From assembly GCF_900109295.1 (NCBI RefSeq), contig NZ_FOIZ01000001.1, positions 1,612,001 to 1,676,000 on the forward strand: a stretch of 64,000 nucleotides of DNA, written 5' to 3'. Made by a program: the position numbers and the translations under genes. Shown here piece by piece: positions 1 through 9,110 of the stretch. Source of the stretch: Cognatiyoonia koreensis. Lineage in GTDB: Bacteria > Pseudomonadota > Alphaproteobacteria > Rhodobacterales > Rhodobacteraceae. The notes below the pieces were generated by a model. That model saw only the letters and a program-made list of their open reading frames with translations, was not told where the DNA came from and did not search any database. Every line of letters begins with the position of its first letter. Within the stretch, counting starts at the first letter, position 1.

Positions 1-1171
1 CCTGCACCCGCAACGGACGCCCCAGACGAACCTGCTGGCCCAAAATCTTTGATGCGAGCCCGTCAAGACCCGGGATCTGCGATGCCCCGCCCGTCAGAAC
101 GATCTGCTGACTTGGCAGATGTTCAAAACCGGCAGCATCCAGACGGACACGCACTTCTTCCAGAATCTCTTCCACACGTGGGCGCATGATGCCAATCAAC
201 TCGGCCCGTGAAACCGTGCGGCGGTCATGCTCCCAGTCACCGGTATTGCCACCGATTTCAATCATCTCACGATCATCCATGCCCGTGGCGACGACACCGC
301 CATAAAACGTCTTGATCCGCTCTGCTGTTGCAGTCGGCACTTGCAGCCCCATGGATATATCGCCGGTGACATGCTCACCGCCCATGCGGACGGCATCGGC
401 ATAGATCATGTGCTTTTTCATGAAGACGGAAATGCCCGTGGACCCGCCGCCCATATCGATGCACGCGGCACCCAGTTCCTGCTCGTCCTCGACCAGCGAC
501 GAAATTCCGCTGACGTAGGCAGAAGACGCCAGCCCAGCAAGTTCAAGGTCACATCGCTTGATGCAGAAATAGAGGTTCTGCAACGCAATGGCGTCGACCG
601 TCAGCATATGCATATCAGTGTTCAGCTGGTTGCCGATCTGCCCACGCGGATCAGCCATGCCAGAGCGGTGATCCAGCGCAAAATTGACAGGTTGGGCGTG
701 CAGCACTTCGCGGTCAGCCCCGTAATCCGGCACATCGCAAGCGGCCATGACACGACCGATATCCATATCGGTGACCATACCACCTTCGATATCGACCGAC
801 CCGTCAAGGCCATAGGATTTCGGACGCGCCCCTGACAAGGTGGCAATCACGTGGTCGACACGGACATTTGCCATCTTCTGTGCAGCCTGAACTGCCGTAC
901 GAATGGCGCGTTCGGTTTCCTGCATGGCGTCGACTTCACCGAAACGCACACCACGGGACCGCGTGGTTGCCGCCCCGATCACGCGGAATGTGGATTGCCC
1001 GGCAAGTGAGCCGATGACATCATTATCGCCAAACTTCTCGGGCCCGTCGAACCGCAGGACAAGACAGGCAATCTTGGATGTACCGACATCAAGAATTGCG
1101 ATCACACCGCGCTGCATCGCTGCCTTGCGCATGTTTCGCATCGCCCGTTGGCTTTCGTATAAGTCCCGCAT
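1..1171 (-). CDS. ftsA: Cell division protein FtsA (3' end outside window)
   Basis: Actin-like ATPase that anchors the FtsZ ring to the inner membrane and recruits the divisome. Read on the minus strand from ATG at 1171, it begins MRDLYESQRAMRN. It has the actin-family phosphate-1 segment AILDVGTSKIACLV near residues 25-38 and a later GAACIDMGGGSTGISVF phosphate-2-type segment. About 390 residues lie in the window; the C-terminal membrane-targeting helix is missing because the gene runs off the left edge. The start A overlaps the last base of the ftsQ stop (TGATG), so translation is probably coupled. ftsZ would be expected further left, beyond the window. Confidence 0.95.
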   Translation of the reverse strand, partial: MRDLYESQRAMRNMRKAAMQRGVIAILDVGTSKIACLVLRFDGPEKFGDNDVIGSLAGQSTFRVIGAATTRSRGVRFGEVDAMQETERAIRTAVQAAQKMANVRVDHVIATLSGARPKSYGLDGSVDIEGGMVTDMDIGRVMAACDVPDYGADREVLHAQPVNFALDHRSGMADPRGQIGNQLNTDMHMLTVDAIALQNLYFCIKRCDLELAGLASSAYVSGISSLVEDEQELGAACIDMGGGSTGISVFMKKHMIYADAVRMGGEHVTGDISMGLQVPTATAERIKTFYGGVVATGMDDREMIEIGGNTGDWEHDRRTVSRAELIGIMRPRVEEILEEVRVRLDAAGFEHLPSQQIVLTGGASQIPGLDGLASKILGQQVRLGRPLRVQ

Positions 1172-2055
1172 CAGTTGTCTGCCCCTATTTCACTTACCCG
1201 ACGCAAGGCGTTGGCCGCCTCTGCGCTCATTCTTACAATCGGACGCGTGCTGTTGCGCATGTCGACAGCGGCAACGTCCCGTTCCAGTAAATCGTGCGTC
1301 TGTCCCAGCACGATGACCCGATCCAGCGCCGCAAAGGCGTCTGTTTCGGGCAGCAGAATCCGCTGGTTCCGGTCCAACACCAGATCCCAACGGCGTTCCC
1401 CCATGCGCACCAGACCACGCACACGTGGTGTCAGCGGCCCGGTACTGCGAAAGATTTCAAGCGCCTCGGCGATATGTTCCTCTGCCCCGTCACCCGCGAT
1501 CAACGGCAGGTCAAGCCGGTCGGCACGGGCAGGAATAGTGCCCGAAAAAATGCCCTCGCCATCCAGCAGTTTCAGCGTCGTTCCGGCGCGCCAAACGGCG
1601 ACCGGCTTGCGCGGCGTAACATCCACCAGCAAGGCCCCACCCTCGCCTACGCGGATTTCGGCATCCTTGACGGTGTCAAGCGCGACAACCGTTTCGCGCA
1701 TCGCAACCAGATCAAGATCAAATGATGAAACGGGAAACTCCATTGGGAGTGCCGCCACAATCTGCGTCGTCAGTCCGTGGTTCGCACCATTCACTTTCAT
1801 GTCCTGCACCATGAATTCGGGACGGTGCTGAATCTGTGCCTTTGCATCCGCAATCGACTGGGACATCAACTGGCGGTTTTCCTCTTTGGAAAACCACGTT
1901 CCGGCAATCACGGCGATCAGGACAAGGGGGGTGCCAACGCGGACAAAGCTGCGGAAAAGCGGGGTCAGCATCAGGCGCTGATATTTATAGGTCCACTTGG
2001 ACGGGGCCGGATCACGGATCGGGCGCACCGGGCGTCTGGCGGTCAACGATCGCAT
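1171..2055 (-). CDS. ftsQ: Cell division protein FtsQ
   Basis: Bitopic divisome scaffold that joins early and late division proteins in the inner membrane. The 294-residue product has a basic cytoplasmic N-terminus, one membrane segment around residues 38-54 (PLVLIAVIAGTWF), then a periplasmic POTRA-type region (VNGANHGLTTQIV, about residues 88-100) and the FtsQ beta domain. Length and position between ddl and ftsA match the family. The start codon lies 13 bases inside the 3' end of ddl, and the stop overlaps the ftsA start by one base, so it is translated within the same mRNA. Confidence 0.93.
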   Translation of the reverse strand: MRSLTARRPVRPIRDPAPSKWTYKYQRLMLTPLFRSFVRVGTPLVLIAVIAGTWFSKEENRQLMSQSIADAKAQIQHRPEFMVQDMKVNGANHGLTTQIVAALPMEFPVSSFDLDLVAMRETVVALDTVKDAEIRVGEGGALLVDVTPRKPVAVWRAGTTLKLLDGEGIFSGTIPARADRLDLPLIAGDGAEEHIAEALEIFRSTGPLTPRVRGLVRMGERRWDLVLDRNQRILLPETDAFAALDRVIVLGQTHDLLERDVAAVDMRNSTRPIVRMSAEAANALRRVSEIGADN

Positions 2056-2954
2056 GAGGCGTCCTTTACCATCCAGTCACAGAACTGCGGGAACGACATG
2101 CCGACATGGGCGGCCTGTTCAGGCGTCAGCGATGTCGGGGTCAGACCGGGCTGGGTGTTGGTCTCAAGCAGGATCAACCCGTCCAGACCCTTGGCCTCGT
2201 CCCAGCGGAAATCAGTGCGGCTGGCTCCACGACAGCCAAGGGCCTTGTGCGCACGCAAAGCAAAATCGAGGCACGCATCAAAGATGTCTTTCGGAATGTC
2301 AGCCGGGATCACATGGCGCGACCCACCGGGCTTGTATTTCGCATCATAGTCATACCAGCCATCAGTGATAATGTCTGTGACGGTCAAAGCCTTTTCGCCC
2401 ATAACAGTCGTGGTCAACTCGCGCCCCGGCGCAAAGGCCTCGACCATCACGGTGTCAGGCATGTCGTCCGCCAACTGTGGCGGAGGATCACCGTCATGGA
2501 CAATGTAGATACCAACACTGGACCCTTCATTGAAAGGCTTCACGACATAAGGCGTCGGCAATACGTGGCGGGCGCGCACATCATCAGCAGAGGCAAGTAT
2601 GCTCTCACAGACAGGCAAGGCGTGGGCGCGATAGACGGCCTTCGTGCGCTCCTTGTCCAAGGTCAATGCAGAAGCAAGAATGCCGGAATGCGTATAAGGG
2701 ATGCGTAGCCATTCAAGAATGCCCTGCACAGCCCCGTCTTCACCCCAACGACCGTGCAGCGCATTGAAAACGGCGTCGGGTGCAATGTCTGCAAGGCGCA
2801 CAGCGACATCAGGGCCTGCATCGACCTCGACCACTTCATAGCCTGCTTCCCGCAAAGCTGCTGCACATTCGCGGCCACTGGAAAGCGAAACCTCACGCTC
2901 TGCCGATGGACCACCCATCAAAACAACAACTTTCGGGCTTGTCCCGCTCGACAT
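2043..2954 (-). CDS. ddl: D-alanine--D-alanine ligase
   Basis: ATP-grasp enzyme that makes the D-Ala-D-Ala dipeptide used by MurF for the peptidoglycan stem. The 303 residues show the family N-terminus VVVLMGGPSAEREVSLSSG, the ATP-grasp segment YVVKPFNEGSSVGIYIV and the metal-binding LLETNTQPGLTPTSLTPEQA near the C-terminus. It lies between murB and ftsQ, the usual dcw position of the DdlB type. A gap of 101 bases separates it from murB, longer than the other junctions here, and carries two small hairpins. Confidence 0.95.
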   Translation of the reverse strand: MSSGTSPKVVVLMGGPSAEREVSLSSGRECAAALREAGYEVVEVDAGPDVAVRLADIAPDAVFNALHGRWGEDGAVQGILEWLRIPYTHSGILASALTLDKERTKAVYRAHALPVCESILASADDVRARHVLPTPYVVKPFNEGSSVGIYIVHDGDPPPQLADDMPDTVMVEAFAPGRELTTTVMGEKALTVTDIITDGWYDYDAKYKPGGSRHVIPADIPKDIFDACLDFALRAHKALGCRGASRTDFRWDEAKGLDGLILLETNTQPGLTPTSLTPEQAAHVGMSFPQFCDWMVKDASCDR

Positions 2955-2973
2955 AACCCACCGCCTCTGATCG

Positions 2974-3036
2974 CGGACCTTTTGGTCCGTCTTTTATCGT
3001 CTTGATCCTTGCCTCGGACCTGATCCCTTGGGGATC
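2974..3036 (+). other. Two plus-oriented hairpins with T tails between murB and ddl
   Basis: The first hairpin is CGGACC-TTTT-GGTCCG (2974-2989) followed by TCTTTTAT. The second is GATCCC-TTG-GGGATC (3022-3036) followed by TTATTCTTG. Both have the T-rich side on the plus strand, opposite to the flanking minus-strand genes, so they cannot act as simple terminators of the dcw mRNA. They might stop antisense transcription or form RNA structure in the murB-ddl spacer. The role is unproven. Confidence 0.4.
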
Positions 3037-3055
3037 TTATTCTTGTTGCGACGGG

Positions 3056-3970
3056 CTATCGCTGCCCGATCCGCATAATTTCCCACTCTAGCGTGATACC
3101 ACTGGAATCGTAAACCTTTTTTCGGACCTCTTCGCCCAAATCTTCAAGGTCGGCAGCCGTCGCGCCACCGGCATTGGTCAGAAAGTTCGAATGCATCTGG
3201 TTCATGACGGCACCGCCATAGCGGGCACCGCGCATCCCGGCGTCATCAATGACCTTCCAAGCTTTTAATTCATGGGTATCATCGGCGCGACCAGTCGACG
3301 AAAACCCGGAAGGATTGCGAAAGGTGGACCCTGCTGTGCGGTCCTTCGTCGGCTGGGTCTCATCACGCTTTTGAACTTGCTCGGCCATCTTGGCCTGCAA
3401 GGCGTCAGGATCACCAGCGGGGCCTTCAAACGTCACACTCAAAACAATCGCATCGTCCGGCAATGCGCTTGAACGATAACCGAACCCGGCATCCGTGATC
3501 ACCTCGACCGAACCGTCACGGCGCATAATACGGGCAGAGCGGAACACATCGGCGACATAGCTGCCATAACAGCCCGCGTTCATCTTGACCGCGCCGCCAA
3601 TACTGCCGGGAATGGTGCGTAGAAAGGTCAGATCAACACCGGCATCTGCCGCCTTGCGGGCAACCTGCGCATCCAGCGCGGCTGCACCGGCTGTTACGGT
3701 ATTTCCGTCGATCTCGACCGCATTGAAACCACGCCCCAGACGCACGACAACACCTTTCACACCGCCATCGCGCACAATCAGGTTGGACCCGACGCCCATC
3801 GGAAAAACAGGGACATCGGTCGAAAGCGCACGCAGGAATTCGGACAAATCGTCCACATCGGCAGGCTGGAAAAAGACTTCAGCGGGACCGCCCACGCGCA
3901 GCCACGTGATCTCGGCCAGCTTGCGGTTTGGTGTCAACGTTCCGCGGACAGGTGGTAGGTCTATGGTCAT
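3056..3970 (-). CDS. murB: UDP-N-acetylenolpyruvoylglucosamine reductase MurB
   Basis: FAD enzyme that reduces UDP-GlcNAc-enolpyruvate to UDP-MurNAc with NADPH, the second committed step of peptidoglycan synthesis. The 304-residue protein shows [15 protein letters not shown], the FAD-binding segment [20 protein letters not shown], the [17 protein letters not shown] loop, the catalytic-serine region [11 protein letters not shown] and [13 protein letters not shown]. The absence of the extra loop and tyrosine of the E. coli form, together with the length, suggests type IIa or IIb. It follows the four small membrane proteins in the same orientation after a 136-base gap. Confidence 0.96.
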   Translation of the reverse strand: MTIDLPPVRGTLTPNRKLAEITWLRVGGPAEVFFQPADVDDLSEFLRALSTDVPVFPMGVGSNLIVRDGGVKGVVVRLGRGFNAVEIDGNTVTAGAAALDAQVARKAADAGVDLTFLRTIPGSIGGAVKMNAGCYGSYVADVFRSARIMRRDGSVEVITDAGFGYRSSALPDDAIVLSVTFEGPAGDPDALQAKMAEQVQKRDETQPTKDRTAGSTFRNPSGFSSTGRADDTHELKAWKVIDDAGMRGARYGGAVMNQMHSNFLTNAGGATAADLEDLGEEVRKKVYDSSGITLEWEIMRIGQR

Positions 3971-4106
3971 GCGCTTCTCTTAACGCGACATGTTGACGGG
4001 GCCAAGGGGATTAGCGCGCATCACAAAGCCAACGACATTCCTCCACCCAAGTGCGATCTCAATTGCCCCCGACGGGATGACGCCAATATGGAAATGGCCG
4101 GCTCAA

Positions 4107-4397
4107 TTAGCCGCGCCGTTCGCGCCGCCAGCGGATAAGCCAACCCAACAACGTGCCCGCAAGCGCGCCGCACATCGCGGGCAAGACGAACAGCAAGGCA
4201 ATCGTCCAGGCTTGTAACGGATCAATGCCAATCGGCGTGCCTGTCGCAAAGACCAAAATGGCCAGCAATGCACCAAGAAGGCTCAGAACCGTCAAAACCA
4301 GTCCGGCGCGGCCACGGACCATCAAATATGTCATCCAGATCATCGGCAGCAGCCCGCATGCTGTCATCGCCACAATGATCGCGACACCTTCTAGCAA
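4107..4397 (-). CDS. Small membrane protein, unknown function
   Basis: A 96-residue hydrophobic protein with three likely membrane segments (about residues 4-26, 32-52 and 65-88) and a basic C-terminal tail (IRWRRERRG). I do not recognise the family. It is the last of four small membrane-protein genes that follow murC with overlaps or gaps of only a few bases, so it is almost certainly co-transcribed with the dcw genes. There are no cysteine or catalytic motifs. A role in envelope assembly is inferred only from position. Confidence 0.7.
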   Translation of the reverse strand: MLEGVAIIVAMTACGLLPMIWMTYLMVRGRAGLVLTVLSLLGALLAILVFATGTPIGIDPLQAWTIALLFVLPAMCGALAGTLLGWLIRWRRERRG

Positions 4398-4401
4398 GAT
4401 G

Positions 4402-4647
4402 CTAACGGGCGATCTGCCGCTTGAGCCAGCGGGTCAGATAAATCACCGGCCAGCGCAACACGGATGCACCCGCAGCCAGCACGACCAACCCGATCAACGG
4501 CCCGTTCTCCAAGGTTACCCATCCCAGGATCGGCACGCCGCAGGCGATCAGCACATATGCGCGAAACCAGTGGTTGTCCCGCGACGGGATCAACGCCAGC
4601 ACATTGGCAACAACCAACCAGATCAGGGCAAGTATCAACGATATCAT
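4402..4647 (-). CDS. DUF2484 family membrane protein (second copy)
   Basis: An 81-residue protein with two to three membrane segments, starting MISLILALIWLVVANVLALIP. It resembles the upstream neighbour: both have a short LILS/LALIWLV N-terminus, a central P-x-L-x-W stretch and a C-terminal RWPVIYL or RNPLLYF motif followed by basic residues. That suggests tandem duplication of a DUF2484 gene, a family found in Rhodobacteraceae dcw clusters. I chose the internal ATG at 4647 because it overlaps the upstream stop by four bases (ATGA); a longer frame upstream has a non-membrane-like extension. Function is unknown. Confidence 0.75.
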   Translation of the reverse strand: MISLILALIWLVVANVLALIPSRDNHWFRAYVLIACGVPILGWVTLENGPLIGLVVLAAGASVLRWPVIYLTRWLKRQIAR

Positions 4648-4898
4648 TCGGGAGTCCCAAAAGTCTCGCCGCGCGCGCGACGGTAGAAGTAAAGCAAAGG
4701 GTTCCGAAACATGGAGACAAAGGCGAACGTTCCTATGACAGCCAGCCACCAACCATAATCAAAGCCAAGCCAGACGATCAACACCGGAGCCAGCACCAAA
4801 AGGGTGACCCCGGGAACATACTGGCGACGCATCGGAAGAAAAGCAACGATTGCCGACGCGACAACCCAAAGACAGGAGAGGATGAGGGAGAGGGTCAT
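4644..4898 (-). CDS. DUF2484 family membrane protein (first copy)
   Basis: An 84-residue protein, MTLSLILSCLWVVASAIVAFLP, with three hydrophobic segments and a C-terminal RNPLLYFYRRARG motif. Family knowledge places DUF2484 proteins next to murC and murB in Rhodobacterales, but their function is not established. The ATG at 4898 overlaps the stop of the preceding gene (ATGA, 4895-4898), which favours it over an in-frame ATG 54 bases upstream. Its own stop overlaps the start of the second copy in the same way. Confidence 0.82.
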   Translation of the reverse strand: MTLSLILSCLWVVASAIVAFLPMRRQYVPGVTLLVLAPVLIVWLGFDYGWWLAVIGTFAFVSMFRNPLLYFYRRARGETFGTPE

Positions 4899-5224
4899 GT
4901 CATTTTCGCCGTTCGGAATGCAGCACCAATGAACAGGCCAACTGTCCCGCATACAAAGAAAAGTAAGCCTGCAAGAACCATAGCAAAAACAGCAATGACC
5001 GTTGAAGCGTCTCGACCCGCTACGCGCTCGATTTCATTATCTGTGTCAAACAAGTCCAGCGATCGAAGGAAGCCCTCATACAGGCCGAACAGGCCAAGCA
5101 TTGCGACCATGATAAAAACAAGCATTCCGAGAAAGGCCCAGCGTTTCAGCATGAACCTGCCAAGTACGCCACATACGCCAGCAAAAATCACTGGCGAAAG
5201 CATCAATAGTGCTCCGAAACTCAT
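4895..5224 (-). CDS. Small membrane protein after murC, unknown function
   Basis: A 109-residue protein with hydrophobic segments near residues 4-22, 29-50 and 77-103, separated by an acidic periplasmic or cytoplasmic loop (LDLFDTDNEIERVAGRD). It starts one base after the murC stop and overlaps the first DUF2484 gene by four bases. I do not recognise a named family. Context implies co-expression with peptidoglycan synthesis and division genes; its direct role is unknown. Confidence 0.72.
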   Translation of the reverse strand: MSFGALLMLSPVIFAGVCGVLGRFMLKRWAFLGMLVFIMVAMLGLFGLYEGFLRSLDLFDTDNEIERVAGRDASTVIAVFAMVLAGLLFFVCGTVGLFIGAAFRTAKMT

Positions 5225-5225
5225 C

Positions 5226-6644
5226 CTAGCCCTTCAATACCCCCGGCAAATCATTCGCCCACGTGCTGATCGTACCGGCACCCAGACAGACGACCATATC
5301 GCCCGGTCCGGCCTGTTCCTTCACGATCCGCGCGAGATCTTCCAAGCCGTCAACGGCCCGCGCGTGGCGGTGGCCGTGGCGGATCAGCCCTGCAACCAGA
5401 TCGTCGCGGGACGCGCCTTTGATCGGGTCTTCGCCGGCGGCGAAGACCTCGGCGATGCCCACGACATCAGCGTCATTGAAGCAGGCGCAGAATTCATCGA
5501 AATGGTGGCTCAGGCGTGAATAGCGATGCGGCTGATGTACGGCGATCACACGTCCCGTCGTCGCCTGCCGCGCGGCTTTCAGCACGGCGGCGATCTCAAC
5601 GGGATGGTGACCATAGTCGTCGATGATGGTCACGCCATCGACCTCTGCGACCTTCGTAAAGCGCCGGTTCACGCCGCCAAAATTCTTCAGCGCGGTTTTG
5701 ATTTCTTCCTTCTTCATGCCCAGATGGCGCGCCACCGCGACGGCGGACAGCGCGTTCGAGACATTATGATCGCCAGGCATGGGCAATTCGCAGCCTTTGA
5801 TCACGTCATCCTCGGCCTGCAGGGCGATGTCGAAATGGGCGACGCCGTTCTTGTAGGTCAGGTTGGTTGCGCGCACATCGGCCTGCGCGTTGAAGCCAAA
5901 GGTCACAACGCGGCGGTCGGTGATTTTGCCAACCAGCGATTGCACCTCTGGGTGATCGGTGCAGCAAACGGCAAGGCCGTAAAACGGGATGTTGGACACG
6001 AAATCGTAAAAGCCCTGACGCAGGTTCTCGATCGTGCCCCAGTGCTCCATATGTTCGGGGTCGATGTTCGTCACGATGGCGATGGTCGCAGGCAACCGGT
6101 TGAAGGTGCCATCGGACTCGTCGGCCTCGACCACCATCCATTCGCCCTGCCCCATGCGGGCATTTGATCCATAAGCGTGGATGATGCCGCCATTGATGAC
6201 AGTCGGATCGATCCCGCCTTCGTCCAGAAGTGCTGAAACCATTGTCGTGGTCGTTGTTTTGCCGTGCGTCCCTGCGACTGCGACATTGGATTTCAGGCGC
6301 ATCAGTTCGGCCAGCATCTCCGCGCGGCGCACAACGGGCAGGCCCTTGGTGCGGGCGGCATCCAGTTCCGGATTGCCCGGCTTGATAGCCGAGGAAATGA
6401 CGATCACCTCGGCCCCTTCAAGGTTCTCGGCCTTCTGCCCTTCGAAAATAACGGCCCCCAATGATTTCAGACGCTCGGTGATCTTGCTGGCCTTCAGATC
6501 GGATCCTTGCACGGTATAGCCGTGATTAAGCAGCACTTCCGCGATGCCCGACATACCGATCCCACCGATCCCGACAAAGTGGATCGCACCAACATCCAGG
6601 GGCAGTTTCGTCGCAGCATTCATAACCGGGCTTCCATCCATCAT
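5226..6644 (-). CDS. murC: UDP-N-acetylmuramate--L-alanine ligase MurC
   Basis: Cytoplasmic Mur ligase that adds L-Ala to UDP-MurNAc with ATP. The 472 residues show the N-terminal Rossmann motif [19 protein letters not shown], the ATP loop [19 protein letters not shown], the metal-site segment EADESDGTF, and the C-terminal [18 protein letters not shown] and VHQPHRYSR motifs typical of MurC. I keep the start at 6644 because AGGAG lies nine bases upstream inside murG and the ATG overlaps the murG stop (ATGA). A second ATG at 6623 is an alternative. Confidence 0.96.
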   Translation of the reverse strand: MMDGSPVMNAATKLPLDVGAIHFVGIGGIGMSGIAEVLLNHGYTVQGSDLKASKITERLKSLGAVIFEGQKAENLEGAEVIVISSAIKPGNPELDAARTKGLPVVRRAEMLAELMRLKSNVAVAGTHGKTTTTTMVSALLDEGGIDPTVINGGIIHAYGSNARMGQGEWMVVEADESDGTFNRLPATIAIVTNIDPEHMEHWGTIENLRQGFYDFVSNIPFYGLAVCCTDHPEVQSLVGKITDRRVVTFGFNAQADVRATNLTYKNGVAHFDIALQAEDDVIKGCELPMPGDHNVSNALSAVAVARHLGMKKEEIKTALKNFGGVNRRFTKVAEVDGVTIIDDYGHHPVEIAAVLKAARQATTGRVIAVHQPHRYSRLSHHFDEFCACFNDADVVGIAEVFAAGEDPIKGASRDDLVAGLIRHGHRHARAVDGLEDLARIVKEQAGPGDMVVCLGAGTISTWANDLPGVLKG

Positions 6645-7735
6645 TGTTGCGGCTCCTCTGCCAGTTCCTCGACCAGCGCCACAAGGCGCTCCGTAGCGTC
6701 AGGGGTGCCGCAGGACAAGGCCGCGTTGGCCATTTGCAGGGCACCTCTTTCATTTGTCAGGATCGTTGTGATCTGTTCGGCAAGACTGTCGACCTGAAAC
6801 TGGCTTTCCGGGATCAGGATCGCAGCACCTGCATCAACCATGCCACGGGCGTTGGCGGTCTGATGATCTCCGGTCGCGGCGGCATAGGGGACGAAAATCG
6901 CGGGCCGTCCGATCACGCTGACATCCGCAACGGTCGACGCGCCGGACCGCGCAATCAGCAACTGGGCATCGACCAGCCGTTCAGGCACGTCGTGGAAAAA
7001 CGGTTGCACGTCGGCATGAATACCTTCTTCGGCATAAAACGCGGTGACGCGGTCGTGGTCTTCGCCGCGGGCCTGATGACTGACACGGATGTTCTTGCGC
7101 ATTTCCATCGGCAGGGCTGCAATTGCAGGGGGCACTACGTCCGACAGGATGCGTGCGCCTTGCGAACCGCCCATCACAAGAACCGACATCGGGTAATCAC
7201 CGGGCGGAATATAGGGTGCACCGGCCCGTTCCAGGACGGACTTGCGCACAGGGTTGCCCGTGTGCACGCCGCTCACGCCTTCTGGCAGCTCGGTGGGCCA
7301 AGTGCCGCAAGCCACCTTGTCGACGCGCTTTGCAAAGACCTGATTGACCCGCCCCAGAACGCCGTTCTGTTCGTGGATCATACGCGGAACACGAAAAACC
7401 CACGCCGCCGCCATTGCAGGGATCGCCGGATACCCGCCAAAGCCGACCACGACGGTCGGACGGTCACGCAGCATCCGCCACTTGGCGGCCACGATCCCCG
7501 CAACAATCCGGAAGGGCGCGGCAAGTTTTGCAAGGACGCCGCCCCGCGCGAACGTCGCGGATCCTACAACGTTGATTTCGACAGCATCAGGAAAGCCACC
7601 TGCATAACGCGCACCACGCGCATCGGTCGACAGCTTCACGCGCCACCCTTTTGCCAGCATCGCCTCGGCCAGCGCCTGCGCGGGGAACATATGCCCTCCG
7701 GTGCCGCCAGCCGCGATGACCAGCAAACGGGTCAT
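6641..7735 (-). CDS. murG: Lipid II synthase MurG (GlcNAc transferase)
   Basis: GT28 glycosyltransferase on the cytoplasmic face of the membrane; it transfers GlcNAc from UDP-GlcNAc to lipid I to give lipid II. The 364-residue protein has the G loop 1 [20 protein letters not shown] loop 2 [17 protein letters not shown], the [11 protein letters not shown] segment and [14 protein letters not shown], all hallmarks of MurG. It overlaps ftsW and murC by four bases each, so the three are translationally linked. Confidence 0.96.
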   Translation of the reverse strand: MTRLLVIAAGGTGGHMFPAQALAEAMLAKGWRVKLSTDARGARYAGGFPDAVEINVVGSATFARGGVLAKLAAPFRIVAGIVAAKWRMLRDRPTVVVGFGGYPAIPAMAAAWVFRVPRMIHEQNGVLGRVNQVFAKRVDKVACGTWPTELPEGVSGVHTGNPVRKSVLERAGAPYIPPGDYPMSVLVMGGSQGARILSDVVPPAIAALPMEMRKNIRVSHQARGEDHDRVTAFYAEEGIHADVQPFFHDVPERLVDAQLLIARSGASTVADVSVIGRPAIFVPYAAATGDHQTANARGMVDAGAAILIPESQFQVDSLAEQITTILTNERGALQMANAALSCGTPDATERLVALVEELAEEPQQ

Positions 7736-8901
7736 CGTCCGATCCGCCGCATCAGAATATCACCAAGCTCGCCCTGTGGACGCGACCGGGTAAAGGCCAG
7801 CAACATGCCCACCGCAATGCCACCCGCAATCAGGGACGAACCGCCGTAGGACACAAATGGCAAAGTCATGCCCTTTGCAGGCAAAAGACGGACAGCAACG
7901 CCCATATTGATCATAGCCTGAACTCCGAAAGCACAGGCCAGCCCTGTCCCCGCGAGACGGATGAAGGGATCACGCTCTTTCATCAGACGGGTCAGCGAGC
8001 GCACGACAATCACCGTATAAAGAATGATGATGGCAAGGACACAGACCAGCCCGTATTCCTCTGCGGCAACTGCGATGATGAAATCGGTATGGGCATCGGG
8101 CAAGGACCATTTCACCTGCCCTTCACCAACACCGACGCCAAAAAAGCCGCCCTCGCGGATCGCGTTCGTCGCATATCCCAGCTGTGTTGTGGGATCGACA
8201 TCAGGCGACAGAAAACCATCGATCCGACGGGCAAAGTGTTCGGACTTGCTATAGGCAAACGAACCTGCGGCAACGACGCCACCAGCAAGCCCCATCAATA
8301 GGGTCATCGGCGCACCTGCCACGAAATACATGACACCCCACGCGAACAGGATCAGACAGGCCTGGCCAAAATCCGGCTGCAACGCAAGAAATGCCACAAT
8401 GATGATTGTCAGACCAAAGGAATAGGTCTTGCCCGGCGGGCCGCCCACATCCTGACCGGCCGCCATCAGCCATGCAGCCATGACGACAAAACCGGGCTTG
8501 AGAAACTCGGATGGTTGGAGCGAAGCAAAGCCAAGCGAATACCAGCGCGTCGCACCCTTGCCAAAGTCAGTGCCGAAAATTGGAAGAAATATCAGGGCGA
8601 TAAAGGCGACAATGAATCCAAGAACTGCAAGACGGCGCACCATCTTGGGGTCCATCATCGACATGGCAAACATCGCGATCAAGGCCATGCCACCAAAGAC
8701 CGACTGGCGGATCACATAGTGGAACGGCTCTAGTCCATTCTTGGCCGCCAGCGGCGGGGATGATGCAAGACCCAACAGCAACCCGATGGCAAACAAGCCA
8801 AGGATGCAGACCAGTGTCCACTTATCAATCGTACGCCACCACCGTGGTAGAACGGGATCAACCGTTACTACAGGCACCGTCCCATAGACCATTTCCGTCA
8901 T
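7732..8901 (-). CDS. ftsW: Septal peptidoglycan polymerase FtsW
   Basis: SEDS-family glycosyltransferase that polymerises lipid II at the division site with FtsI. The 389-residue protein has about ten membrane segments, the conserved [27 protein letters not shown] region (about residues 138-160), the acidic catalytic region near [10 protein letters not shown], and the C-terminal [19 protein letters not shown] motif. It is the first gene of the ftsW-murG-murC run; about 210 bases separate it from a divergent FAD enzyme, so it probably has its own promoter. Normally murD precedes ftsW directly, but here they are separated by an insertion. Confidence 0.96.
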   Translation of the reverse strand: MTEMVYGTVPVVTVDPVLPRWWRTIDKWTLVCILGLFAIGLLLGLASSPPLAAKNGLEPFHYVIRQSVFGGMALIAMFAMSMMDPKMVRRLAVLGFIVAFIALIFLPIFGTDFGKGATRWYSLGFASLQPSEFLKPGFVVMAAWLMAAGQDVGGPPGKTYSFGLTIIIVAFLALQPDFGQACLILFAWGVMYFVAGAPMTLLMGLAGGVVAAGSFAYSKSEHFARRIDGFLSPDVDPTTQLGYATNAIREGGFFGVGVGEGQVKWSLPDAHTDFIIAVAAEEYGLVCVLAIIILYTVIVVRSLTRLMKERDPFIRLAGTGLACAFGVQAMINMGVAVRLLPAKGMTLPFVSYGGSSLIAGGIAVGMLLAFTRSRPQGELGDILMRRIGR

Positions 8902-9110
8902 GGATATACCGCCAAAACTGCCTCTGCGCCCGCGTTTTCCGCAGGTCTATCTGGTCAGCTTAACGCCAAGTGGACCATGATTCCACAACTTATTGGCGCT
9001 TTCTGGCGCGTTGATCTGCGCTTAATTCAGGGCGCATCAGGACGTCCGGTCATTTTTCTGTGCCAAATCGCCCCCTTGCCAAATAAAGCTCATCCAAGCA
9101 AACCACCGTT

